Positions 16,768-26,610 are shown, counted from the first letter of the stretch. The stretch: DNA of 47,285 bases from Paludibacteraceae bacterium (GCA_017961765.1 JAGCWQ010000040.1:1-47285), one strand, 5' to 3'. Notes: generated by a model not told the origin, from the sequence alone. Numbers and translations: made by a program.

Positions 16768-17070
16768 AATCGAAAACAGCCCCCGAAAGGAGACAATTGT
16801 CAATAAAATTTAACATTTGTTCGATTCAATGCCGTAAATTCGCACATTTTCTCTATCTTTGCAGCAAATAAGGTGTAGTGGAACATTTCCATTCACCAAG
16901 GTAAGAGATGTCCAAAGGACTCGTCTTCCAAGCATAAGCGAAGTGAAAGGGTTTTTATCAGTGCCTGAATTTAGAATAGAAATAAGATTGAAATATTTTG
17001 CATTCAATAGAGGCGTTTTGTTTTAGGCTTTGGTAAGGCTATTATTTATTATGAATCTAAATATAGTTAA
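16768..17070. other. Promoter and long leader of the second BspA-like gene
   Basis: TATCTTTG (16854-16861) matches the -7 element and would give a leader of about 200 bases. The leader can form an imperfect stem GGTG(t)AGTGGAA / TTCCATTCACC at about 16871-16899. A seven-codon frame (17051-17074, ATG to TGA) overlaps the ATG of the large gene. No other coding frame was found. Confidence 0.5.
16854..16861 (+). promoter_or_regulatory. -7 element of the giant BspA-like gene
   Basis: TATCTTTG matches TAnnTTTG and is the only good match between the patatin stop and the ATG at 17071. Confidence 0.6.
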
Positions 17071-20000
17071 ATGAAGAGGTTTGTAAAATCATTATTAACG
17101 TTGTCGTTTTTCTCTCTGCTTTCCGTTTGGGGCGTGAAGGCGAATGACATCGTTGGTTCGTGTGTATGGTCCTATGGAGCTGGAGTTTTGACCATATCGG
17201 CCTGTCCTGGCTCTGCACCTGGCATTTTAGAGCCAGAAAACGCTCCAAACGACACAGTTGGCATAGAAAGGTTTTATCCATATTATATGTATAAAAACCA
17301 AATCAGAAAAATTGTCATAGAACCAGGAGTCACAAAAATCGGGGCTTACGCCTTTGCTGGACTCCCCTATTTGGGAAAGATTTCTTTCGTAGGAACTTCA
17401 ACTCTTACGACAATAAGCGACTATGCTTTTTTTGATGCAAGTCATTTTTCCACTATTGAGCTAGATAAGACATATGACAACCCCTACGGACTGCCATCTT
17501 CCATTCTAGTGGTAGGAGACTTTGCTTTCTCGGGAACAAGTCTCTCCTCTTTTGCCATTCCCGATAGTTGCATTTCTATAGGGAAAGGAGCTTTTGCTTA
17601 TTCGCGAATAGCAAAATTCACCATCAACAATAATTCGGGAAATTTCAAGGTCTCATCCGATGGGAAGTTCATCTTTGACTCCACAGGATCAGAAATTATC
17701 GCTTCTGCGACAGGAATCACTTCACTAGCAATTCCAGATAACATTACGGCTATTCGTTCAGGTGCATTTTATGGATGTTCGTCGTTGGAATCTATTTCAG
17801 GTGGCAAAGGATTGACCCGCATTGAATCCGATGCTTTCGGAGAAGTCTTAGGGCTGAAATCAATATTTCTGTCTAGCAGCAAAGAAGTTCAAATAAATCC
17901 AAAGGCTTTTGCCCCTGCAATTAAAAACACATGCATTGCAACTGCCACTAATGAAAAGACAGTAACAAATCTAAAAAACATTTTTCCACTTTCCTTCTCT
18001 TCCATTTGTGGGCCTAAATTACAATGGAGCATCTCTGCTGGGCGAGACACTTTATTGATATCAGGAAATGGCTCCATGAATGATTTTGAGGGAAGCGCAC
18101 CATGGTCAGCCATGAAAAATCAGATAGTTTCTGTCTCCTTTTCAGGCAAGTGCACTTCTATCGGAAGAAATGCTTTTGCAGAAATGCCAAAACTCTCCAG
18201 CATACAAGGATCGTTGAATAGCATCACAACCATCGGTAGCAAAGCTTTCTATGGTACATCAGCAATAACAAATTTAGACCTAAACATTTTCCCAGAATTG
18301 ACTTCTATTGGAGATAGTGCATTTTTAGGCAACAAAGCCAGTCAATTAGCAATCTCTTCTCATGTAATCCTCATAGGCAAGCATGCGCTTCAAAGCACAT
18401 CATTATTAAGCATAGAAGACAATTCCTCGGCCGACATAGCAATATCTCAGTTCTCCGAAACCCAGAAAAAAAGTTGCATTGTCTGGGCCAAGACAAATGC
18501 TCAAAGAGAGAAGTATTGGGCAACAGACTTGAAGGAAGAGAATGTCTTCGTCTCCAATTGTGACAATGATATCTGCCAGTTGTTTTGGCATTTCGACGAC
18601 GCAACCGGCAAATTGACCATTTCCGGAACAGGAGAGATCTATGCTTACGGCAAGGATGGCTTCCCTTGGAATGGAATCAAGACTAAAATCAAGGAAGTGC
18701 AACTACCAGCTTCGGCTACACTCATACCCGACTTCGCATTTGCTGGTTGCTTGTCCCTCTCTTCCATCCATCACGAAGGGAGCTCTGACATTGCTCACAT
18801 AAAAAGCATTGGTGATTACGCTTTCCAAAATGCAAATTTCAGCGAATTCTCGCTGGGCAGCAACGTGTTGTCCATCGGAGCAAATCCTTTCGACGGAGAC
18901 ACAGAGCTTGCCAAACTTTATGTTGCCACGACCGCCTTCAATGAACTAGAGAAGTTGATTGGTCTTTCTAAGGAAAAACTCTTCATCCACGTGAATTCCG
19001 ATGTTCCCGCCACAGCTGAAGCAATCTTCCGATTCTTCAAGACGACGGCTAAATTCGAGAATGTCATCTACAAGAATTGTGGAAACACATTGACCTGGAA
19101 TTTCGACAACGGCACTCTCTCCATACGGAACACGAGCAACGACAGAAATCCTTGTTCCATGTGGCGTTTCGAAGATATTGACAAACAACCGTGGGCTGCA
19201 TACAGAAACAGCATAACGACCGTCATGCTTCCTAACGAATTGACGAACATTAGCCCTTATGCCTTTGCAGGCTGCAAAAACTTGAAATCGATAAGCATTC
19301 CTTTGATGGTAAACGAAATAGGGGCTCATGCTTTCGAAGGCACATCTATCTCTGAAATAGAAATTCCAGCCTCCGTCACTTCTATCGATGCATGGGGAAC
19401 CCATTCGCTGAAAAAGATTACAGTTGACCCTGCCAACAAACGTTACACGTCAAGAGATGCGGACGGCAATGAACTCAATATGCTTTTCGACAAGGACTTT
19501 GTTGATTTGCACATCTGTCCTTCCACGACTGCCAGCATCTCCCTTCCAGGCTCCGTTACTGTCATCGGAATTTCTGCATTTAACGGTTCAGTAGGAAAAT
19601 TGTCCATTCCTGCTTCGGTCAAGACGATGAGCAGCTGGCCAACAATAGCAACATCCATCTATGCTGCCAACGAACCTACACTCTACGAGGAGTCCATTCC
19701 AACAGAACTTCTCTCCGTAAAGGTCTATGCGACGACAGCCAAAGTCAAGGCAGTATACGAGAAAATGGGCTTCACAAATGTAGAGACATCCATCGCTTGC
19801 GGTACAAACGCTTCATACTTATTCAACAAAGGAGTCCTCACCATTTTCGGATCAGGGGCGGTTTCTTCCCATCCATGGTCAGACACTGCGGCTTATATCA
19901 AACGTGTAGTTATCGAAAAAGGCATCACTTCACTTTGCGCAGAGGCTTTCAAGAACTGCACCAACTTAAAAACGCTATGCCTTCCTGATGGATTAGAGGC

Positions 20001-21006
20001 AATCGGAGCTTCCTTTATAGAGGGTTGTACCTCTTTGAAGTCCCTATACCTGCCTAACACGGTAAACGAATTGGATCCAGCCACCTTCAAGGGATGTTCC
20101 TTAACCTATGTTGAGGCACAAAAAGGAGGAGCCTTCGTCTCCACAGACGCCAACGGCAAAGACTGCAATGCTCTCTACACAGCAGATAAAAAGACGCTTG
20201 TTCTCGCTTTTGAGGCTACACTTTCAGATGGAGTATCCTCCATCAAGGCCTACGCCATGTCAGGTGTTTCCTCCATTAAGGAGCTCAACATTCCATCCAG
20301 CGTCACGACAATCGAAGCATACGCTTTTGCTGATGCTACCATTAGCAACATCTACTCTTCTTCGGAAGCTAAGATTCCGACTGAAGCATTCTCCGCTACG
20401 ACAAAAACCAAGGCAACCGTCTATGTTTCCGACAAGAATGTAAAAAAGGCATTCCTCGACGCAGGTTTCTCTGAAGCAAAAATCGTAGTAGCAGGAGGAA
20501 AATGCGGCGCTACACTCTATTATTCGATAAAAAAGAGTTCCCTCATCATCTTTGGAAGTGGCGACATGTATGATTACACGACAAGCGATGCGCCTTGGAA
20601 TGCATCTGCGTCCACCATCACATCCGTCTCTTTCGAAGGAAATGCAATCACTAAGATTGGAGACTACGCCTTCAAAGCGCTTCATTTAAAAGGCACTCTA
20701 AATATTCCTGCTTCTGTGAAATACATTGGCAAGGATGCCTTTGCCTCAGCAGAAGGAATAACAACAATAACGACTGACGCTGTAGTTCCACCGACCTTGT
20801 CGGAAGGAGCCATCCATGACAACGTTTATGCCAAGGCAAAACTTATTGTTCCAGCCTCATTGAAATCCACTTATTCATCCGCCCTCAACTGGGAGAATTT
20901 TGGCGACGTTCTCAGCACTGAGGAGACCAAGAATCCTTATGATTTGAACGGGGACAATATAGTGAATTCAACAGATATCTCACTCCTCAAGAAGAACGCT
21001 CGATAA
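17071..21006 (+). CDS. Giant BspA-like leucine-rich repeat protein with six modules
   Basis: A 1311-residue exported protein (signal peptide about 1-24). It is built from six modules whose heads lie near residues 31, 313, 502, 670, 910 and 1145: a Cys, an aromatic strand (LQWSI, LFWHF, LTWNF, SYLF, LYYSI), then L-x-I-x-G-x-G, and in most a P-W. Each is followed by LRR_5 repeats (I-G-x-x-A-F) and closes with a capping segment such as VKVYATTAKVKAVYEKMGF. The last residues, NPYDLNGDNIVNSTDISLLK, are one calcium-loop half of a dockerin-like domain; the second half is absent. Expected surface adhesin-type role by family. The gene has its own promoter and a strong terminator. Confidence 0.92.
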   Translation: MKRFVKSLLTLSFFSLLSVWGVKANDIVGSCVWSYGAGVLTISACPGSAPGILEPENAPNDTVGIERFYPYYMYKNQIRKIVIEPGVTKIGAYAFAGLPYLGKISFVGTSTLTTISDYAFFDASHFSTIELDKTYDNPYGLPSSILVVGDFAFSGTSLSSFAIPDSCISIGKGAFAYSRIAKFTINNNSGNFKVSSDGKFIFDSTGSEIIASATGITSLAIPDNITAIRSGAFYGCSSLESISGGKGLTRIESDAFGEVLGLKSIFLSSSKEVQINPKAFAPAIKNTCIATATNEKTVTNLKNIFPLSFSSICGPKLQWSISAGRDTLLISGNGSMNDFEGSAPWSAMKNQIVSVSFSGKCTSIGRNAFAEMPKLSSIQGSLNSITTIGSKAFYGTSAITNLDLNIFPELTSIGDSAFLGNKASQLAISSHVILIGKHALQSTSLLSIEDNSSADIAISQFSETQKKSCIVWAKTNAQREKYWATDLKEENVFVSNCDNDICQLFWHFDDATGKLTISGTGEIYAYGKDGFPWNGIKTKIKEVQLPASATLIPDFAFAGCLSLSSIHHEGSSDIAHIKSIGDYAFQNANFSEFSLGSNVLSIGANPFDGDTELAKLYVATTAFNELEKLIGLSKEKLFIHVNSDVPATAEAIFRFFKTTAKFENVIYKNCGNTLTWNFDNGTLSIRNTSNDRNPCSMWRFEDIDKQPWAAYRNSITTVMLPNELTNISPYAFAGCKNLKSISIPLMVNEIGAHAFEGTSISEIEIPASVTSIDAWGTHSLKKITVDPANKRYTSRDADGNELNMLFDKDFVDLHICPSTTASISLPGSVTVIGISAFNGSVGKLSIPASVKTMSSWPTIATSIYAANEPTLYEESIPTELLSVKVYATTAKVKAVYEKMGFTNVETSIACGTNASYLFNKGVLTIFGSGAVSSHPWSDTAAYIKRVVIEKGITSLCAEAFKNCTNLKTLCLPDGLEAIGASFIEGCTSLKSLYLPNTVNELDPATFKGCSLTYVEAQKGGAFVSTDANGKDCNALYTADKKTLVLAFEATLSDGVSSIKAYAMSGVSSIKELNIPSSVTTIEAYAFADATISNIYSSSEAKIPTEAFSATTKTKATVYVSDKNVKKAFLDAGFSEAKIVVAGGKCGATLYYSIKKSSLIIFGSGDMYDYTTSDAPWNASASTITSVSFEGNAITKIGDYAFKALHLKGTLNIPASVKYIGKDAFASAEGITTITTDAVVPPTLSEGAIHDNVYAKAKLIVPASLKSTYSSALNWENFGDVLSTEETKNPYDLNGDNIVNSTDISLLKKNAR

Positions 21007-21047
21007 CAAGTCCGCATCTCCTTCTGAAGAGTACATAACAAATTCTG

Positions 21048-21092
21048 ATGTCGTGTTTTCGGGTATAACCGAAGGCACGACATTCTTTTTTT
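21048..21092 (+). terminator. Terminator after the giant BspA-like gene
   Basis: ATGTCGTG (21048-21055) pairs with CACGACAT (21076-21083), with further pairing inside, followed by seven T. Confidence 0.9.
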
Positions 21093-21259
21093 AGGCCATA
21101 GCAGAAGAAAAGAAAGAAAGAAAGGATAGAGATTGTCTTTCTAACATTGAGTCAGCATTCGATTAGAGATGTCCTTACGACACGTTTTCAAAGCCTTAGC
21201 CAGCACAGAATTCATTCTTAGCATTCGGCATCATCGGACACCCGATCGATCGTACAAAC
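21093..21259. other. Short gene-free spacer between convergent units
   Basis: Between the terminator of the giant BspA-like gene and that of the marR gene I see no frame, repeat or promoter match. Confidence 0.6.
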
Positions 21260-21293
21260 AAAAAAAACGTGCATGGAAAATCTTCCACGCACG
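21260..21293 (-). terminator. Terminator of the marR gene
   Basis: CGTGCATGGAA (21268-21278) with TTCCACGCACG (21283-21293) forms an 11-bp stem with one G-U on the minus strand, followed there by a T-run. Confidence 0.85.
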
Positions 21294-21325
21294 CTTGATT
21301 TAAATTCAATTTTAGAAACGTTCCA

Positions 21326-21796
21326 TCAATCTTCGTTATCAGACTTAGCAGGAGTATCTTGCATATTTCTGAACACTGTTCTCAAAAGGCGTTGTGCTTG
21401 TTCAACCTCCTCCTTTGTCAAACCGTCAAGAGCCGCATGCATAGTCTTCAAGGTAGTCGTACGTGCCTTTTCATGCAATTCCTTACCTTCCTTAGTCAAG
21501 AAAATCTTATTCGTACGACGGTCTACGTTGTCTTGCTTTCTGAACAACAAGCCCATTCTTTCCAAGTTGTCGATCAACCTTGTGATGCTCGGCTTATCCT
21601 TATAGGTAGCATCTGCGATCTCCCTTTGATTAACACCGTCTTGTTGCCACAAATACATAAGTACAGACCATTGCTCCGGTGTGATTTCCAATCCTTCCGA
21701 ATGCAAATCTCTACTCATACGGCGATTAATCGCACTTGATACTTTCCCGCTAATCACAGCGAAAACCAATTCATAATCCAACATGAAATCTTCCAT
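21326..21796 (-). CDS. MarR-family transcriptional regulator
   Basis: A 156-residue winged-helix DNA-binding protein. The recognition region reads VNQREIADATYKDKPSITRLIDNLERMGLL (about 55-84), and the wing shows DNVDRRTNKIFLT with the conserved D-x-R-R. MarR dimers usually repress nearby or self genes and respond to small phenolic or oxidant ligands. Here no co-directional partner is close: the upstream neighbour is 435 bases away. The target therefore cannot be inferred beyond possible self-regulation. A -7 element lies at 21826-21833. Confidence 0.93.
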   Translation of the reverse strand: MEDFMLDYELVFAVISGKVSSAINRRMSRDLHSEGLEITPEQWSVLMYLWQQDGVNQREIADATYKDKPSITRLIDNLERMGLLFRKQDNVDRRTNKIFLTKEGKELHEKARTTTLKTMHAALDGLTKEEVEQAQRLLRTVFRNMQDTPAKSDNED

Positions 21797-22231
21797 ACAC
21801 TATACTAATTTATGATTTTGACATACAAATTTAATACTGCAAATTATATCTTAAAACAAAAACATCAAACTTTATTCCTTTTTTTATAGTTTTTTGACAA
21901 ATAACAATCTTTCTAACTAATTTAGAAAAAAAGAAATTTCCCTGAGACATATATCACACGACAAATCTATCAACCACAACAATCAAAAGATGAGTGACAG
22001 GAGGGAATAGAGTCCCAAGAAAAACAACTTTTCCATGGTGCAATTCAAGGAAATCACCACTTGCATCTCTTATTTCAAATATAATGCCATAAGAGACAAT
22101 TTTGCCATAAAAAAGTTTTTTCCGCCTTCAAAAGACATATTGTCAGTCCTCTGAGAAGACAGAAATGCGTTTTCCCAATAAATCAGGAAGGCACAAGACA
22201 CAAGGAAAAGTCCTACAATGATACAGCAAAA
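21797..22231. other. 435-base gap with the marR promoter
   Basis: It holds TAAATTTG on the minus strand (21826-21833), 30 bases before the marR ATG. The rest is AT-rich, with no frame above 40 codons that looks coding and no clear hairpin terminator for the radical SAM gene. Confidence 0.5.
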
Positions 22232-23005
22232 CTATGCCACATCGACAGAAAATCCTAATGAGCGTAACTGTTCTGCAATCGTTTGCATCTCCTCTTTGGA
22301 AACCTTCTCCAAAGTTCGAATCGGGGTCTCCCTATCAATGGAATAGACCATCACCCGCTTAGGCGCAATCTGTTTGACCACCTCTATCCAAGCTGCCACT
22401 TCCCTCTCCGTTGTGTTATCGACAACCTGATTTCCGACAGCCCCCCGCAAAAACATCGTCTGCAGAATGAAATCGCCTTGGAATTGCTTCATTCGCTCCA
22501 CCGTAGAAGCCACCGAATAATGAGGCTGATGAGGCGCATCTATCAAGCGGGCAGTCTCCTCAATACCCGAATCCAATTTCAATATATTGTTGTCCACCAT
22601 TTTCAAAGCCTCTACGACATCTTGCCGATGAAGCATCGTGGCATTAGAGAGCACGCTGATTTTCACATTAGGGAAATACTCATTACGAAGAAGTATCGTA
22701 TCCTCTATTATCTGCTTGAATTCGTGGTGCAACGTAGGCTCGCCGTTACCAGCGAAGGTAATAACATCCAATGGTTCTCCATTCTGACGCATACGAGACA
22801 AACGTTCCTTTAAAGTTGAACAAACCTCGTCCCTTGTCGGTTGCTTGCCCGTTACACCCTTCTGAGCCAAACCACACTCACAATAAATACAATCGAAAGA
22901 GCATAGTTTCACATTCACGGGGAGCAAATTAACTCCCAATGAAACGCCCAAGCGACGACTCTTTACTGGGCCAAAAATAACCGAATCATAAAGTACTGTT
23001 GACAT
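22232..23005 (-). CDS. Radical SAM protein, COG0731-like Fe-S oxidoreductase
   Basis: A 257-residue radical S-adenosylmethionine enzyme. Cys35, Cys39 and Cys42 in CSFDCIYCECG form the CxxxCxxC site for the 4Fe-4S cluster. TFAGNGEPTLH (about 84-94) is the GE motif that contacts SAM, and VLSNATM follows. The N-terminal VIFGPVKSRRLGVSLGVNLL is typical of the COG0731 group related to wybutosine synthesis enzymes; in bacteria its role is not known. It starts 2 bases after the stop of the LTA-synthase-like gene, so the two share a message. Confidence 0.9.
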   Translation of the reverse strand: MSTVLYDSVIFGPVKSRRLGVSLGVNLLPVNVKLCSFDCIYCECGLAQKGVTGKQPTRDEVCSTLKERLSRMRQNGEPLDVITFAGNGEPTLHHEFKQIIEDTILLRNEYFPNVKISVLSNATMLHRQDVVEALKMVDNNILKLDSGIEETARLIDAPHQPHYSVASTVERMKQFQGDFILQTMFLRGAVGNQVVDNTTEREVAAWIEVVKQIAPKRVMVYSIDRETPIRTLEKVSKEEMQTIAEQLRSLGFSVDVA

Positions 23006-23007
23006 AA

Positions 23008-24822
23008 CTATCGTTTTGACAAATCATCAAACAAAGACTGGAGATAAGCCTTTCCTTTTATGGTAAGGGTCGAATCCATCTCCAGCAAACTCTTCTCCGC
23101 TCCACAATCATAAATAGAGACCGTAGAATCCGAAACCATACCGAATCCCTCATTGAAAGCATAGAAAGCGAATTTCGGAGAATCCTTACCAAAAATATTT
23201 TTACTGAATTTGAAATCAGAAGCATCTATATCAAGTTGGGAGAGCAAGGTCCGCGCAAGGTCAATCTGCGAAGCCACCGTATCTACCCTAAGCGTATCAC
23301 GCAACGCACCTCCCAGCCAAAGCATCGGAATGCGATGGCGCACCTCATCCGACCCAGATAATGTATCTGGATAGCGATAGGCATGATCCGCCACAAGGAC
23401 AACCAACGTGCTGTCCCAGAAAGGGGTTTTCTTCAAATTCGAGACAAAGGCACCCAAACAACTGTCCGTATAAGCGACAGCATTCAGATATTCATTGTCA
23501 AACCTATGCATCGGCACGTCAAAAGGCTCATGGCTATTCAACGTAAGCAGTAATTTAAAGAACGGGGCATTCCCTTGAGGCTGACGGAGATCTGCCATAA
23601 CTCGTTGAAACAAGGCATGGTCATAAGCACCCCATTTCTCAGACATTTCTTCACTTGAGAAATCATCCTCATTGACAATCTTCTCAAAACCTGACATTAC
23701 CAAATAAGAACGCATATTCGTAAAGTTATCATCTCCCCCATAATAGAAAGAGAGATCATAGCCTGCCTTTTTCAAAGAAAGCGGGAATTTTGCGACATTC
23801 TGGCTCTTATTAGGATATTTCATCAGGGAAGTCGTCGGCTGCGCCGGATAGCCACTCAACAAGGCAACCAAGCCCCGATCTGTACGGAAACTATTCGCAT
23901 AAAAGCGGGTAAACAAAACACCCTCCGAGGCAAGAGAACTCAGATTGGACATTACGCCTTTTTTACCGCCCAATGCCTCACAGGAAGTACTGCCAAAGCT
24001 CTCCAATATCACCATAACAATATTGGGGCGAGGAGTCTTCAACAAAGAGAGCGTAGTCGAATCCGCCGCAGGCTCTACCATCTCAGAGAAATAAGCCGCC
24101 GTCCTATCTTCACTATAATAGACATAGCGCCCCTCAAACGTATCGTTGCGAGAGAGCGAATAGATGAAATTCCAAACAGGATTGATAGCCGCATGGTTCA
24201 AAAAGACAGAATTGCTAAAATAGACCCTGCCCGCATTCATCGTCGAAACCCCCAACCCACCTCGGATAAAGAAGACAATCAAAAAGGCAAACAGAAGAGA
24301 CGGCAAAAGATAAAAAACATTCCGCCCCCTAATCTTGAACAACCTCTTATGCATGAAACGGAATATCAACAAAGCGGCAACAAACATGACGAGAAGGAGC
24401 AATATCGACCCGGCCAACTGACCTGCCGTAGCACTTGCCATCGCATTCTTTGGGGTCTTTAAATAGAAAAGCGGTGTCGAGTCTATCCTGAAGCCCCAAT
24501 ACGAATATAAGACCAAATCAGCCACGACCACCAGGACTGCCAACGACAAAGCGACATACGTATATCCTTTAATGAAGCGGTCAAGCCATCTATTTTCATC
24601 AAAAAAGGCAGAGACCGACAATGCCAGAACCACCAAAGCAGAAAAATAGCCTGCCGTAGACAAATCCATCGGCAAACCATGATAGACAACGCCCAGCCAA
24701 TCTCCTAAAGAGAAAGAAGAAGAGTCACCCCAATGAAAAAGCAGAAATATCGGCTTCAAGAAAAGAAAGAGGAAAAGCCAATATAGAAAATAACACACAC
24801 AATACTTACAACGATCACTCAT
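23008..24822 (-). CDS. LTA synthase-like membrane phosphotransferase (alkaline phosphatase superfamily)
   Basis: A 604-residue protein with five N-terminal membrane segments and a periplasmic sulfatase/phosphatase domain. Metal and active-site segments visible are NIVMVILESFGS (Glu ligand), NSFRTDRGL (Thr at the nucleophile position) and VLVADHAYR (Asp-His ligands). Gram-negative members of this family add phosphoglycerol or related groups to glycans or lipids; in Bacteroidota the acceptor is not established. The start is the ATG at 24822, with AAGGAG about 11 bases upstream and an 8-base overlap with the preceding gene; an upstream TTG at 24849 is less likely. Operon: murF, small membrane protein, this gene, radical SAM gene. 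Confidence 0.88.
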   Translation of the reverse strand: MSDRCKYCVCYFLYWLFLFLFLKPIFLLFHWGDSSSFSLGDWLGVVYHGLPMDLSTAGYFSALVVLALSVSAFFDENRWLDRFIKGYTYVALSLAVLVVVADLVLYSYWGFRIDSTPLFYLKTPKNAMASATAGQLAGSILLLLVMFVAALLIFRFMHKRLFKIRGRNVFYLLPSLLFAFLIVFFIRGGLGVSTMNAGRVYFSNSVFLNHAAINPVWNFIYSLSRNDTFEGRYVYYSEDRTAAYFSEMVEPAADSTTLSLLKTPRPNIVMVILESFGSTSCEALGGKKGVMSNLSSLASEGVLFTRFYANSFRTDRGLVALLSGYPAQPTTSLMKYPNKSQNVAKFPLSLKKAGYDLSFYYGGDDNFTNMRSYLVMSGFEKIVNEDDFSSEEMSEKWGAYDHALFQRVMADLRQPQGNAPFFKLLLTLNSHEPFDVPMHRFDNEYLNAVAYTDSCLGAFVSNLKKTPFWDSTLVVLVADHAYRYPDTLSGSDEVRHRIPMLWLGGALRDTLRVDTVASQIDLARTLLSQLDIDASDFKFSKNIFGKDSPKFAFYAFNEGFGMVSDSTVSIYDCGAEKSLLEMDSTLTIKGKAYLQSLFDDLSKR

Positions 24823-25258
24823 GACTCTTAAATCTCCTTTCTTGAACAATCAACAACGCCTCATCACGCAAAGAGAGAGGCAACTCCACATTTCGAGCCT
24901 GCAGACTTTTAAGCCAACCTGCCACATCATAATCCTTCAAAGTATAAAAGACGTCCGAGAATAGCCGAATTTCGTCTTCATCGTAAGAATCTGCCGTCCG
25001 ACCAGCGAAGGCATCCAACTCCTCATCGTCGTAATATTCTGGCTGGACACGGTTGTTTATCAAGCTCTCCTTTTCACATACCTCATGAGCCCCACAACAA
25101 CCTTCAGGACGTTCCTTACTCCGTGGTGCTATAGAATTGGGCTCTTGGATACTATCTATCGACGAAGTCTCCTTCTTCGACGCCTTTCTCTTTTTATCAA
25201 GAAAATAGTAGAGCACACAGATAGCCACAAAAGCCAAGAGACAAAACAAATCAGACAT
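24815..25258 (-). CDS. Conserved Bacteroidales small membrane protein, unknown function
   Basis: A 147-residue protein with one N-terminal membrane helix (LFCLLAFVAICVLYYF), a basic stop-transfer (KKRK), a Cys-rich GCCGAHEVCEK segment, and a conserved acidic tail: EYYDDEELDAFAGR, then DVAGWLKSLQARNVELP. I recognise this arrangement as recurring next to murF in Bacteroidales, without known function. The ATG at 25258 is chosen because the frame extension begins with a TTG directly after the murF stop. The gene overlaps the LTA-synthase-like gene by 8 bases. The C-x-x-x-x-x-C segment could bind metal, but nothing shows this. Confidence 0.8.
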   Translation of the reverse strand: MSDLFCLLAFVAICVLYYFLDKKRKASKKETSSIDSIQEPNSIAPRSKERPEGCCGAHEVCEKESLINNRVQPEYYDDEELDAFAGRTADSYDEDEIRLFSDVFYTLKDYDVAGWLKSLQARNVELPLSLRDEALLIVQERRFKSHE

Positions 25259-25274
25259 AGCAGTAAACTTCAAA

Positions 25275-26543
25275 TTACAACAAATCGACCAACGTCGTCA
25301 GTTTCATACTATTGGACCCCTTTATCAATATCGTGAATCCCTCTATCGAGTGTTCCTTCAACCAAAGGGCGAAATCCTCCGTAGAAGCAAACTTCGGACA
25401 GTCTGTATCCGTCTCCATAAAGCAAGGCCCCAAGAGGAACGCATGAACATCTTTTCCTCGCAACATATCTGCGATCCGCTGATGCTCGGCACGACTTTCC
25501 GCTCCGAGCTCCTTCATATCACCTAGGATCAGCATCTTCTTGTCGCAGTTCATGCCCAAGAAATTCGTAAGGGAAGCCGTCATACTCGTAGGATTGGCAT
25601 TATACGCATCTACTATCAATCGATTACGAGAAGTCTCCTTCAATTGAGAACGGTTGTTTTGAGGCACATACTCACCTAAGGCAGCCACAATATCCTGTTC
25701 AGCAACGCCGAAATAAGTACCCACCGCAATAGCAGCCATCATATTCTCAAAATTGTAAGAGCCAATCAAATGAGAATCTATCCGATTACCTTTCCACGAC
25801 AACGAAAGGAAAGGATCAGCCCCTATCAATTGAGCCGAAACATCATAACTTTCCGATGTGCCGTACTTAAACAAAGACAAGCCATTTGAAATTTTCCTCA
25901 GATGTTCGTTGTCATAATTCAGAAATGCCATGCCGTCATGGAGTCGAAGGAAATCGTACAATTCACCTTTCGTACGAATAACGCCCTCAAAAGAGCCAAA
26001 TCCCTCCAAATGGGCTTTTCCCACATTCGTTATAAGTCCATAATCAGGACGGACAATTTCGACCAACGTCTTAATCTCGCCCGGGTGGTTCGCCCCCATC
26101 TCCACCACAGCCATCTCATGGCTTTTGTTCAATCGAAGCAACGTAAGAGGAACTCCAATATGGTTATTGAAATTTCCTTGCGTATATAGCGTATTATATT
26201 TTTTAGACAAGACAGTAGAGACCAACTCCTTTGTCGTCGTCTTGCCATTCGTTCCTGTGATTCCGACTATTTTAATACCGAGGCGCTCCCTATGGTAACG
26301 AGCAAGCTGCTGCAACGTTGCCAAGCAATCATCCACTAAAAAGATTCGATTACCGTCCGCATATTGTGGCTCATCGACAAATGCGTAGGAGCATCCCATT
26401 TCAAGCGACTTAGCAGCGAATTCATTGCCATTAAAAGAAGAACCCTTCAATGCAAAGAAAATCGAATCATTAGGGCAATTACGCGTATCTGTCGTCACAC
26501 ATGGGTGTGACTGATATAGTTCATAAATTTTTTCTATTTCCAT
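25275..26543 (-). CDS. murF: UDP-N-acetylmuramoyl-tripeptide--D-alanyl-D-alanine ligase
   Basis: Adds the D-Ala-D-Ala dipeptide to the UDP-MurNAc-tripeptide in the last cytoplasmic step of peptidoglycan precursor synthesis. It has the Mur-ligase ATP loop GTNGKTT (97-103), VEMGANHPGEI, NVGKAHLEGFG, and the C-terminal LILGDMKELG with the conserved DMxELG. The 422-aa length is normal. An intergenic hairpin at 26563-26592 separates it from the upstream gldJ. It heads the four-gene run ending with the radical SAM enzyme. Confidence 0.96.
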   Translation of the reverse strand: MEIEKIYELYQSHPCVTTDTRNCPNDSIFFALKGSSFNGNEFAAKSLEMGCSYAFVDEPQYADGNRIFLVDDCLATLQQLARYHRERLGIKIVGITGTNGKTTTKELVSTVLSKKYNTLYTQGNFNNHIGVPLTLLRLNKSHEMAVVEMGANHPGEIKTLVEIVRPDYGLITNVGKAHLEGFGSFEGVIRTKGELYDFLRLHDGMAFLNYDNEHLRKISNGLSLFKYGTSESYDVSAQLIGADPFLSLSWKGNRIDSHLIGSYNFENMMAAIAVGTYFGVAEQDIVAALGEYVPQNNRSQLKETSRNRLIVDAYNANPTSMTASLTNFLGMNCDKKMLILGDMKELGAESRAEHQRIADMLRGKDVHAFLLGPCFMETDTDCPKFASTEDFALWLKEHSIEGFTILIKGSNSMKLTTLVDLL

Positions 26544-26562
26544 AGAGCATTATAACATAACC

Positions 26563-26592
26563 AAAAGAGCCCCAAATAATTGGGGCTCTTTC
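26563..26592 (-). terminator. Terminator of gldJ
   Basis: AAGAGCCCCAA and TTGGGGCTCTT form an 11-bp perfect stem with loop ATAA, flanked by A and T runs, between gldJ and murF. Confidence 0.88.
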
Positions 26593-26610
26593 AATATCTA
26601 TTGTTGTTGA

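Noticed and set aside
20938-21003. Complete dockerin domain implying a cellulosome
   Set aside because: Only one calcium-loop segment is present, and no cohesin or cellulase cluster is nearby; single EF-hand-like tails occur in non-cellulosomal surface proteins.
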